This document shows, piece by piece, positions 1 through 6,292 of a DNA stretch of 11,436 nucleotides; position 1 is the first letter of the stretch; each line of letters starts with the position of its first letter. The stretch is from assembly GCA_965372015.1 (NCBI GenBank), contig CBDVAP010000098.1, positions 1 through 11,436 of the forward strand. The letters are read 5' to 3'. Below the pieces are notes generated by a model. The model had not been told where the DNA came from. It worked only from the letters and a program-made list of their open reading frames with translations, and made no database searches. This DNA comes from JACZSB01 sp965372015. GTDB taxonomy: Bacteria; Fidelibacterota; Marinisomatia; SCGC-AAA003-L08; TS1B11. Both the position numbers and the translations under genes were made by a program.

Positions 1-2
1 TA

Positions 3-1826
3 TTTATTCTTCCATTTCTATTCGATAATAGAATGATGCGAACATTCCACACTCCAAAGAATCTCTTCCTTCAAGTTTCGGTATTCCTCTTATTGGTTTT
101 CCAGTTTCTTAAGCCCAAAACCAAGTTCAAGTTCAACTCTCTGGATGCTGCTATTCTTTTGCGAATCTCGTTTTATTGCGCTACGTTGATCTTTATCAAC
201 GGAATCGGTAACGTGTTTCTCCAAGTAGACATGTCTTTCTATCTGGTTCTGTATTATTTACTAATTCAAATGTTGTATGATCCAGCAAACAGAATATTAT
301 TTATGTGGTTATTTCGTAGTGCCTCGAGATTGCTTGTGTTGGCAGGGGCGGTCATCGCTCTGTATGGCATATTGCAATATTACAACCTGGATATCTTTCA
401 TCCCGGGGGCTATTCATACTATGAATCGAGAGTGATCGGCACCTTTAGCAATCCAAATCCAATGGGAGGGTTTTTAAGTGTCGTGATACCGTTTTGCGTA
501 TATCTCATCAATTTCTCAGGAAAGAAGAGCTACAAGGCATTCTTCGCATTGGGCCTGGTTCTGATGCTTTGGTCTCTTGTGCTAACGTTAAGTCGAGGTG
601 CCTGGCTAGCCTTGGCTGCTGGCCTGCTGGTCTTATTTCAACCGGTCCTCAAGAAAATATGGAATGCTCTGAGAGTTAGACGTTCTTACCTTATTGGTAC
701 TGGCATTATCACCGTAATGGTTATGTCGCTGGCCATGCAGGGGTTGTACAGTATCAATCGTGATTCCACCGTGGGGAGAATATTTGAATGGAGAGTAACC
801 TGGGGCATGATCACTGACCATCCTATTCTAGGCGTAGGCTATGGACGATATAGGATTGAATATTTGAATTACCAGGCTCACTTCTTTGACGATTCTAGCC
901 ATGAACCATTGTATGACAAAGCAGCTAATATCAAGCGTCCACATAATGAGTATTTCCAGATTGCGGCAGAAACCGGCCTGCTTGGATTGGCTCTGTTCCT
1001 CTCCATTCCGGTAATATTTTATCGACTCGCCAACAGGATCTTAACTTGGCCTTCTATAACCAGGTCCAAAGCGTGGGCAGTACGGGTATTGAAATCTGTT
1101 GTCACTATCATTCTTGTCCATTCCCTCGTAGATAATCCCCTGCATATTCAGCCTATCTCTCTTATCTTCTATTTTGCTCTAGGGATCATATCGCTTGATA
1201 CCAAGCATACTAAAATAGTAGATACCAGCATAATCTCGGAGAGACGGCGAGGATTTCCTAATCTCATTTTCTCAAACCATTGGATTCTCATTATTTCCGC
1301 AATAGGCCTATTCATTATCAATCTATCGCAGGCAATAAAAAAAGGCCGCGGTTATGTGCATTGGCAGAATGGACAGAACCTCGTAGCACAAGGGGATTGG
1401 AATTCAGGTATCGAGGAATACCAAATAGCTGGCACAGCGCTCCCAGAAGAGGGAGAATTGAAATTTCATCTTGGAGCTGCTTATGCCTACATAGGACAGG
1501 CAGAGCAAGCGATCCCTCTACTGAATGAGTCGAAATCCAATTTCAATGACAAAAACATCTACATCGTAGAGGGTTCGGCCTTTCTTCAACTGGGCCAGTA
1601 TGATGACGCTGGACAATGCTTCCTTACTGCCATCCGGATGTATCCGAAACTGTTGTTACCACGGCTATGGTTGGCGCAGATGTATTTAAGCGCTGGTAGA
1701 AAAGAGGAAGCTATTTCAAGGTTAAATGAAATCATTGCTATTCAACCTAAGATAATGACTGCTGAAGCTGTTTCCATTAAAGCGGATGCGAAGCGATTAT
1801 TACGATTTCTCGAGGATGAGGGGTAG
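3..1826 (+). CDS. O-antigen ligase/polymerase (Wzy/WaaL-like) membrane protein with C-terminal TPR domain, 5' end outside window
   Basis: Polytopic inner-membrane protein of the O-antigen ligase/polymerase type, which joins or polymerises undecaprenyl-linked glycans on the periplasmic side. Numbering from the ATG at 33: many hydrophobic segments between about 10 and 430; the family signature GTFSNPNPMGG (136-146); LSRGAW (186-191); GVGYG (267-271); and PHNEYFQIAAETG (303-315), the conserved periplasmic-loop His region. Residues about 440-575 form three TPR-like helical repeats, a tail seen in many family members. The frame stays open upstream of the ATG to the window edge (codons from base 3 read FILPFLFDNR). 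That resembles the normal family sequence just before the 'tPK' segment, so the true start is probably outside the window and the ATG at 33 is internal. DNA is clearly AT-richer than the genes after 1900. The family is secure; whether it is a ligase, a polymerase or acts on another glycan cannot be told from sequence. Confidence 0.85.
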   Translation, partial: FILPFLFDNRMMRTFHTPKNLFLQVSVFLLLVFQFLKPKTKFKFNSLDAAILLRISFYCATLIFINGIGNVFLQVDMSFYLVLYYLLIQMLYDPANRILFMWLFRSASRLLVLAGAVIALYGILQYYNLDIFHPGGYSYYESRVIGTFSNPNPMGGFLSVVIPFCVYLINFSGKKSYKAFFALGLVLMLWSLVLTLSRGAWLALAAGLLVLFQPVLKKIWNALRVRRSYLIGTGIITVMVMSLAMQGLYSINRDSTVGRIFEWRVTWGMITDHPILGVGYGRYRIEYLNYQAHFFDDSSHEPLYDKAANIKRPHNEYFQIAAETGLLGLALFLSIPVIFYRLANRILTWPSITRSKAWAVRVLKSVVTIILVHSLVDNPLHIQPISLIFYFALGIISLDTKHTKIVDTSIISERRRGFPNLIFSNHWILIISAIGLFIINLSQAIKKGRGYVHWQNGQNLVAQGDWNSGIEEYQIAGTALPEEGELKFHLGAAYAYIGQAEQAIPLLNESKSNFNDKNIYIVEGSAFLQLGQYDDAGQCFLTAIRMYPKLLLPRLWLAQMYLSAGRKEEAISRLNEIIAIQPKIMTAEAVSIKADAKRLLRFLEDEG

Positions 1827-1843
1827 TTCTATAAAATATATGC

Positions 1844-1876
1844 ACCCCGGGTCGCCAAGCCTGGGGTCCTTTGTTT
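1844..1876 (+). terminator. Rho-independent terminator after the O-antigen ligase-like gene
   Basis: ACCCCGGG (1844-1851) pairs with CCTGGGGT (1860-1867), 8 bp with one G-U, around an 8-base loop, followed by the T-rich run CCTTTGTTT (1868-1876). It starts 17 bases after the TAG stop at 1824-1826. Read on the minus strand, the same hairpin is followed by GCATATATTTTAT, so it could also help end the convergent minus-strand operon that stops at 1924. That second role is inference. Confidence 0.75.
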
Positions 1877-1923
1877 CTACGACAGTATTACTATGACCGG
1901 GGCAGGGCGGGACCAGTAAAAGG

Positions 1924-3594
1924 CTAGTGCGCCACCTTCAGGATCCAGTTGCGCGGGTCCACCACCGGCGTGGCCCCCGGCGGCAGCTGCACCTTGGCGC
2001 GGCCCTTGGGCATTTCCAGGCGCAGGACCGTGTCGCCCAACGTCACCTCGACCGGCATGGGGAACGGCCGCCGGCCCGGAGTCTTCCACTTCAGGATAAG
2101 TCTGTTGCGTCGGTGCTTGACCTTGAGCACCGGCAGTTTCGGTTGCCGCAGGTAAAGGTCGAAGAACCAGCCCAGGTCCCGGCCGGAAGCGGCCTCGGCG
2201 GTGCGCTGGAATTCGTCGGTGGTGGCCAGGCGGGTCTGGCGGCCATCGGTGACCTGCTCCAGGGCGGAATCGGGATAGGCCATGCGCCGCAAGGCTTCGA
2301 AAAAGGCCTGATCGCCGATCAGGTAGCGCAAGGTGTGCAGCACCCAGCCGCCCTTGCGGTAAATATCCCCGTCGGACTTGGTATAATCAGGCGGGAGTTT
2401 ATAAATCTGGGCCATGGTCAACGATTCACGCGGCGCAACCGGCTTGCGGTTGTTCAGGCGGGGCCGCAGACCGGCCATCCGGGCGTGCAGGGCCGAGTCG
2501 CCCTGCTGCTCCTCAACATATAGGGCCTCCATATAGATGGCAAACCCCTCGTGGAGCCATAAGTCGTTGAAGTCGGCGGCGGTGACCTGGTTGCCCCACC
2601 ACTCGTGGGCCAGTTCGTGCAGGTGCAGGGCGTCGATCCCGAATTTATCCTTCCGGTATTTATTGCCGTATGCAATCAGGGTCTGGTGCTCCATACCCAG
2701 GAAAGGGGTTTCAGCCACGCCATACTTGTCCGCCCTGAACGGGTAGGGCCCCAGGGTGCGCTCCAGGAAACGCAGGTGGCCTAAAAATTCCGGCACTACT
2801 TCGAGGCCTTTATCGTAGTTCTCCGGCAACACCCAGTAGGTGAAGGGGATGGTGTCGCCTGCCACACTGACGTAATCCCGCTCGATTGTACGGTAGGGCG
2901 CCGCGCACAGGGTAACGCCATAGTTGTTGATGCTGGTGGAAACGTGCCATCGGAACGTGCGGGTACCGTCGTCATTGGTGGATACGCCCCGGAGGCGGCC
3001 GTTGGAGATAGCCAGCAATGGCTTGGGCACCGTGAAACTCAAGTCCATGGAATCGGGCTCATCGGAAGGGTGGTCTTTGCAGGGCCACCAGATGTCGGCC
3101 CCCTCACCCTCACATTGGACGGCGATCCAGGGCTGGCCGGCGGCGGTGGTGTCCCAGGTGAAGCCTCCGGCCCAGGGCGGGTTGACAGCCACCAGGGGAT
3201 AACCGTGGTAATATACGGTAGCCGCCACCTGCTCCCCCGGCAGAAGCGCTGGCTTATAGCTCACCACCAGTCGCCCCCGGCGATGTTTAAAAGCCAGGGT
3301 GTCACCGGAATTGCGGCCTATGACCGCCGTGACTTCGAAGCGGTCATCCAGGTCGAGCACCAACCGTTCCAGGCGGCGGGTAGCCGCGGCCTCTAAGCGC
3401 AGGGAACCGGTGATGGAGGAATCGGCCGGATCAATCGCCAGGTCCAGCGCGTAGTAGTGCACATCGTAGGCCGCCTGCTCCGCCGAGAGTGGGCCCCCGG
3501 AGTCCTGCGTCGGCCTGGGGGTGTTATGGGTAGCCGGTTGGGCTGCAATGAAACTGGTCGTAAAGGTTATGGCCAGGGGCATAAATCTTTGCAT
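1924..3594 (-). CDS. Secreted M1 family metallopeptidase (aminopeptidase)
   Basis: Zinc aminopeptidase of the gluzincin M1 family, predicted exported. It carries a short signal-like N-terminus (MQRFMPLAITFTTSFIAAQP), an N-terminal beta domain (about 40-235), and the catalytic domain. Motifs: GMEHQ (300-304), a variant of the GAMEN exopeptidase motif; HELAHEWWGN (326-335), with zinc ligands H326 and H330 and catalytic E327; third ligand E349 in LWLHEGFA, 18 residues after H330; and Y412 in IYRKGGW, the likely transition-state tyrosine. About 556 residues, so it lacks the long C-terminal helical domain of larger M1 enzymes and ends in a short beta-rich segment. The frame is open to 3747, but I chose the ATG at 3594: it is preceded by AGTGAGGGATTGG, begins the signal peptide, and lies 8 bases after the upstream stop (3603). 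Last gene of a three-gene operon, probably translationally coupled. Substrate unknown. Confidence 0.9.
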   Translation of the reverse strand: MQRFMPLAITFTTSFIAAQPATHNTPRPTQDSGGPLSAEQAAYDVHYYALDLAIDPADSSITGSLRLEAAATRRLERLVLDLDDRFEVTAVIGRNSGDTLAFKHRRGRLVVSYKPALLPGEQVAATVYYHGYPLVAVNPPWAGGFTWDTTAAGQPWIAVQCEGEGADIWWPCKDHPSDEPDSMDLSFTVPKPLLAISNGRLRGVSTNDDGTRTFRWHVSTSINNYGVTLCAAPYRTIERDYVSVAGDTIPFTYWVLPENYDKGLEVVPEFLGHLRFLERTLGPYPFRADKYGVAETPFLGMEHQTLIAYGNKYRKDKFGIDALHLHELAHEWWGNQVTAADFNDLWLHEGFAIYMEALYVEEQQGDSALHARMAGLRPRLNNRKPVAPRESLTMAQIYKLPPDYTKSDGDIYRKGGWVLHTLRYLIGDQAFFEALRRMAYPDSALEQVTDGRQTRLATTDEFQRTAEAASGRDLGWFFDLYLRQPKLPVLKVKHRRNRLILKWKTPGRRPFPMPVEVTLGDTVLRLEMPKGRAKVQLPPGATPVVDPRNWILKVAH

Positions 3595-3602
3595 CCAATC
3601 CC

Positions 3603-5402
3603 TCACTTTAGTAAGAGGACCTTTCCTGACAGGCTGTTCGGGCCGTACCCTAATCGGAAGAAGTATACGCCAGTGGGGACCGGCCGGCCGGTTTCGTCGG
3701 TTCCAGCCCAACGAAATAGTCGCCGCCCGGCCTGCATGTCTTTCCATCCCTGGTGGAAGACCGGCCGACCCGCAAGGTCATAGATAGTGAGATTCACGCG
3801 ACCTGGTGTTGGTAGTAGGTACTCAAAGGAGAGACTGCTGTTGAACGGATTGGGATAGGTGCCCAGGAGCCGGAAGCCGGTCATGGCGCCGCCGGGCCGG
3901 TCTTGATCGCGGATACCCACTACACCGCCGGCTATGTCCATCACCCGGGGCAGATGGTCCGAGGCCAGGTGGGTGTCTTCCAACTCCAACTGGAGGCTGG
4001 TTAAGGTGCTGTCAGGCATGGCCAGGGTGTTAAGCACGAAGTGGTTACCGACGGCCAGGGCACTTTCACTGTAGATAAAGTAATCCAATTTTCCCGGGCT
4101 GAACCAGCTATTATCATCGCGCCAGGTGTAGCCCATCCGGGCATGGGTTTGCCGGGAGAACAGGTCTGCGGCCGCTGTGCCGTCCAGATCAGGGGGAAAG
4201 TCGAGGCCGTGAGCAGCCTGGTCTGCTATGTCGCCGGTGATCAATGTAGTCAACTGACGGCGATCTCCCACCAGATTGAGATCACCAGCCATGATCCAGG
4301 GCGTTGACGGCGCCACCGTGAAAGGACCGCTGCCGTGATACAGATCCCGCAGGGCAGCGATAAACTCATCGGCTTGCTGCTGGCGGTATTCGTCAGCAGC
4401 GCAACAGGAAAAATGGGCGTTGAGCACTAGTAGCGCTGTTCCCAACTGCTGCTCGGTATCCAACAGTATGGCCGCCACCCGCTCCGAAGAGATGAATCCC
4501 GCCTCGGCCAGTATGGGGAAGCGTGAAAAAACCAGTAGCTCGCCGTGATATTGGTCACTGGCGTACCATTGGTCGCCAGGCAGCCAGTCCGCGATTAGCC
4601 CGAGTACCGGTCCGGCGTAGGATTGCTCCTGGAAGGCAATGATATCCGGATCCAGCGCCGCCAGGATGCGTTGAAAATGGGGTTGTCGCGCCGTATCGGT
4701 CAGGCCGTCCCATAAGACATTGTAGGTAACCAGACGAAGGTCATCGGGATTATTGCGAGCCAGGGGGATCGGCGCCGGGGGCTCCACCGGCTGGGGGTCG
4801 AAGGTGTACTGCCAGCCGCCGTAGTCGTCCGGCAGCAGATCGCCGCCGGAATCCGCGCCCACCAGCAGCAGTCGGATGCTGACCGCCTCCTGCGAGCCGA
4901 AAGCGGTCAGGGCATCGCAGTGGCGGGAGATGGCTACTTCGAAGGCCCGGGAGGTGATAGTGGGGGCGGTTCGCAGGATGATATCATTCTGATGGAGAGT
5001 ATAGGTCGCGCCTGATTGGGTATGGACGCCGGAGCGGCAACCGAAACACCACTCCAGTTCCGCCCCTAACCCGTGCACACTATAACCGGTGGCAGTGTCA
5101 TTATCGGCGTCGATGTACAGCCGCAGGGAGTTGGCATCCTGGATCAGGTGTTCGCCGTCGTGCAGGGTGAAATACAGGAAAAGGAAATCGTCGTCGTTGG
5201 TAGCCTTGAGGGTGCCAAAGTCCCATTCCTCCGTGTCCTGGGCGCTATCGGTATAGGCCACCATGACCGAGTCCCAATCGTCGAACAGGCCGTCAATCGT
5301 TATTGGATTCCCGGCCATCAGCCCGCCGGCCATCAGCGGTAGTGCCAGTGTCACCCGCCAAACAATTTCCTTAAATGATTTCAGTTTATTCTCATGGTTC
5401 AA
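3603..5402 (-). CDS. Secreted endonuclease/exonuclease/phosphatase-family protein with N-terminal beta domain and C-terminal type IX sorting (FlgD-like) domain
   Basis: 599 residues, three modules. After a signal-like N-terminus (1-31) comes a beta-sandwich segment (about 33-200) starting ITIDGLFDDWDS, a pattern seen in CBM9/DOMON-like ligand-binding domains. Residues about 222-490 form an endonuclease/exonuclease/phosphatase domain with its active-site set: TYNVLWD (N228), DIIAFQE (E259), GDLNLVGD (D374, N376), KLDYF (D440) and SDHLP (D482, H483). The C-terminus (516-599), YPNPFN...IYDLAGRPV...PVPTGVYFFRL...KVLLLK, is a FlgD-like/type IX secretion sorting domain, so the protein is probably exported to the surface or medium. 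Substrate (DNA, phosphoester lipid or other) cannot be decided. The start is a TTG directly after an in-frame TAG at 5405-5403 and has a weak ribosome site; the GTG beginning VTLALPLMAG (codon 18) is an alternative. It lies 9 bases after the selenoprotein stop and 8 bases before the peptidase gene. Confidence 0.85.
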   Translation of the reverse strand: MNHENKLKSFKEIVWRVTLALPLMAGGLMAGNPITIDGLFDDWDSVMVAYTDSAQDTEEWDFGTLKATNDDDFLFLYFTLHDGEHLIQDANSLRLYIDADNDTATGYSVHGLGAELEWCFGCRSGVHTQSGATYTLHQNDIILRTAPTITSRAFEVAISRHCDALTAFGSQEAVSIRLLLVGADSGGDLLPDDYGGWQYTFDPQPVEPPAPIPLARNNPDDLRLVTYNVLWDGLTDTARQPHFQRILAALDPDIIAFQEQSYAGPVLGLIADWLPGDQWYASDQYHGELLVFSRFPILAEAGFISSERVAAILLDTEQQLGTALLVLNAHFSCCAADEYRQQQADEFIAALRDLYHGSGPFTVAPSTPWIMAGDLNLVGDRRQLTTLITGDIADQAAHGLDFPPDLDGTAAADLFSRQTHARMGYTWRDDNSWFSPGKLDYFIYSESALAVGNHFVLNTLAMPDSTLTSLQLELEDTHLASDHLPRVMDIAGGVVGIRDQDRPGGAMTGFRLLGTYPNPFNSSLSFEYLLPTPGRVNLTIYDLAGRPVFHQGWKDMQAGRRLFRWAGTDETGRPVPTGVYFFRLGYGPNSLSGKVLLLK

Positions 5403-5411
5403 CTACCGCGT

Positions 5412-6110
5412 TTACCGTAGCGCCCAGGCCTTGAATTCAGCCACCGCCTTAGGACCGGCGACCTCCAGGCCCTTAAGGAAAGCCCGCTGGTCCTGGGGGC
5501 GGGATTCCAGTAGCTCCACTTTGAAGGCGGCACTGGGCAGACGCGTGTCACGGCGGCGATCGGCCCGGGCGAATAGGTCCCGCACTGCTCGCTCAACGCT
5601 GGCCGAGTCGGTCCAATCGGCCTTATAGACCGGTCGCCCGGCCCGGTCCATGATCCAGCACATGTTGGGCATGGATCCGTAAGCCCGGTGGCAGAGCCCG
5701 TCCAGGCTGTCAACCAGGATCGGCCGCTGGACCTTAAAGCGCCGCTGGAACTCCCGGGCCTGGGCCAGTTTCTGCTCAAGAGACGTATGATGGGGGAAAT
5801 GCTCGCCGGGGTGCGCCTCGTGAGTGTAGACGAACACCGCAGCTACCTTCTGATCCCGCCACTTGGCTGCCAGGTCGTCGAGGGATGGCGCCGCCATCCC
5901 GCAGTAGGGTCATGTGAGGCTACCGAACTCGACTATGGTGTAGGTAGCTGACCGCCAGACAGTGGAGAGCCGGGTGGCTCCGGCGTCCAGGGCTTGGAGC
6001 TCGAAATCAGGGGCCGGCACGCCCAGCACCGGACTGGCGGCGAAATTCAGCCAGCGCCCGACTTTTTCCGCGACAAAGGAATCGTAGTTATAGGCTTGGG
6101 TAAGGTCCAT
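5412..6110 (-). CDS. Deiodinase-like thioredoxin-fold selenoprotein (in-frame TGA read as selenocysteine)
   Basis: One 232-residue protein if the TGA at 5912-5910 (codon 67) is read as selenocysteine; otherwise it looks like two ORFs (6110-5910 and 5897-5412). N-terminal part: GVPAPDFELQAL (30-41), the usual opening strand of AhpC/thioredoxin-fold proteins, then VEFGSLT (60-66). The TGA follows, then PYCG. Iodothyronine deiodinases read NFGSCT-U-PPF at this point. Downstream, YTHEAHPGE (95-103) matches the deiodinase Y-x-E-E-A-H-P motif. ILVDSLDG (131-138) and AYGSMPNMCWIMD (143-155) match the later strands, including the probable cis-proline P148. A basic linker and a 40-residue C-terminal segment lie beyond the fold. 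No signal peptide, so it is predicted cytoplasmic. First gene of an operon with the nuclease-like and M1 peptidase genes. Bacterial members are not known to act on thyroid hormones; a thiol/selenol redox role is inferred. A true nonsense mutation is possible but less likely. Confidence 0.85.
5882..5900 (-). promoter_or_regulatory. Candidate bacterial SECIS hairpin just after the UGA
   Basis: Nine bases after the TGA, the minus strand reads GGGATGGC-GGC-GCCATCCC: a perfect 8-bp stem with a 3-base loop (or 7 bp with loop CGGCG). Past one mismatch, two further pairs are possible. The loop begins 17 bases after the UGA and its first base is G. Both features fit the known bacterial SECIS pattern of an apical loop roughly 16-37 bases downstream with an early G. 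No bulged U as in the E. coli fdhF element is evident. The hairpin overlaps the coding sequence, including the ATG at codon 72. Confidence 0.6.
5910..5912 (-). other. In-frame UGA, predicted selenocysteine codon 67
   Basis: On the minus strand the frame reads GGT-AGC-CTC-ACA-TGA-CCC-TAC-TGC-GGG. The TGA falls at the selenocysteine position of the deiodinase family, and the frame continues with family motifs for 165 further codons. The neighbouring nuclease-like gene uses TGA as a normal stop (3605-3603, after a canonical sorting-domain terminus), so a genome-wide UGA reassignment is unlikely. Confidence 0.85.
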
Positions 6111-6208
6111 CAGCTCATTCAGGGTTAGTGATAGGTTTACAACTCAGGTGGAATCTACGGCTGTGGGGCACCGGGAGGAAAGCCGCCTGCGGCCCCGCCC
6201 CGCCCCGC

Positions 6209-6281
6209 TTACAGCGGGATTAGGCACCTTCTGCGGGATTAAATATTTACAGCGGGATAGGGACGGGATAAATTACGGGAC
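6209..6281. repeat. Cluster of short CGGGAT direct repeats upstream of the selenoprotein operon
   Basis: TTACAGCGGGAT occurs at 6209-6220 and again at 6247-6258. CGGGAT cores lie at 6215, 6234, 6253 and 6264, with a CGGGAC at 6276. Spacings are 19, 19, 11 and 12 bases. On the minus strand the unit reads roughly TAATCCCGC. A 10-base palindrome, TAAATATTTA, lies between copies at 6240-6249. The cluster sits between the end of the beta-helix gene and the start of the selenoprotein gene, so it could be a regulator-binding array or simple repeat drift. No convincing promoter hexamers were found here. Confidence 0.5.
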
Positions 6282-6292
6282 TATGCACCTGA

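Noticed and set aside
1927..2523. 198-residue plus-strand open frame opposite the M1 peptidase gene
   Set aside because: It is the antisense of a gene with an intact zinc-binding site; its product is low-complexity and matches no family. Other antisense frames within 1949-5628 are rejected for the same reason.
3595..3747. N-terminal extension of the M1 peptidase to ATG 3747
   Set aside because: It overlaps the end of the nuclease-like gene and precedes a signal-like N-terminus that has its own ribosome site at 3594.
5412..5897. Separate 161-residue protein starting at ATG 5897, and a separate 66-residue protein at 6110-5910
   Set aside because: They share one frame and meet at a single TGA. 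The ATG is internal to the thioredoxin fold and lies inside the hairpin. Joined, they give one coherent deiodinase-like domain.
5910..5912. Nonsense mutation making the deiodinase-like gene a pseudogene
   Set aside because: The stop is TGA at exactly the selenocysteine position, with no other disruption in 165 downstream codons and a hairpin placed as a SECIS should be. It is not formally excluded.
6108..6118. Two-codon mini-ORF (ATG-AGC-TGA) overlapping the selenoprotein start codon
   Set aside because: So short that chance is the simplest explanation, and there is no ribosome site clearly serving it.
6184..6195. GCCGCCTGCGGC palindrome as a terminator for the beta-helix gene
   Set aside because: Short stem with a tight loop, about 100 bases past the stop, and only TTTCC after it on the minus strand; too weak to call.
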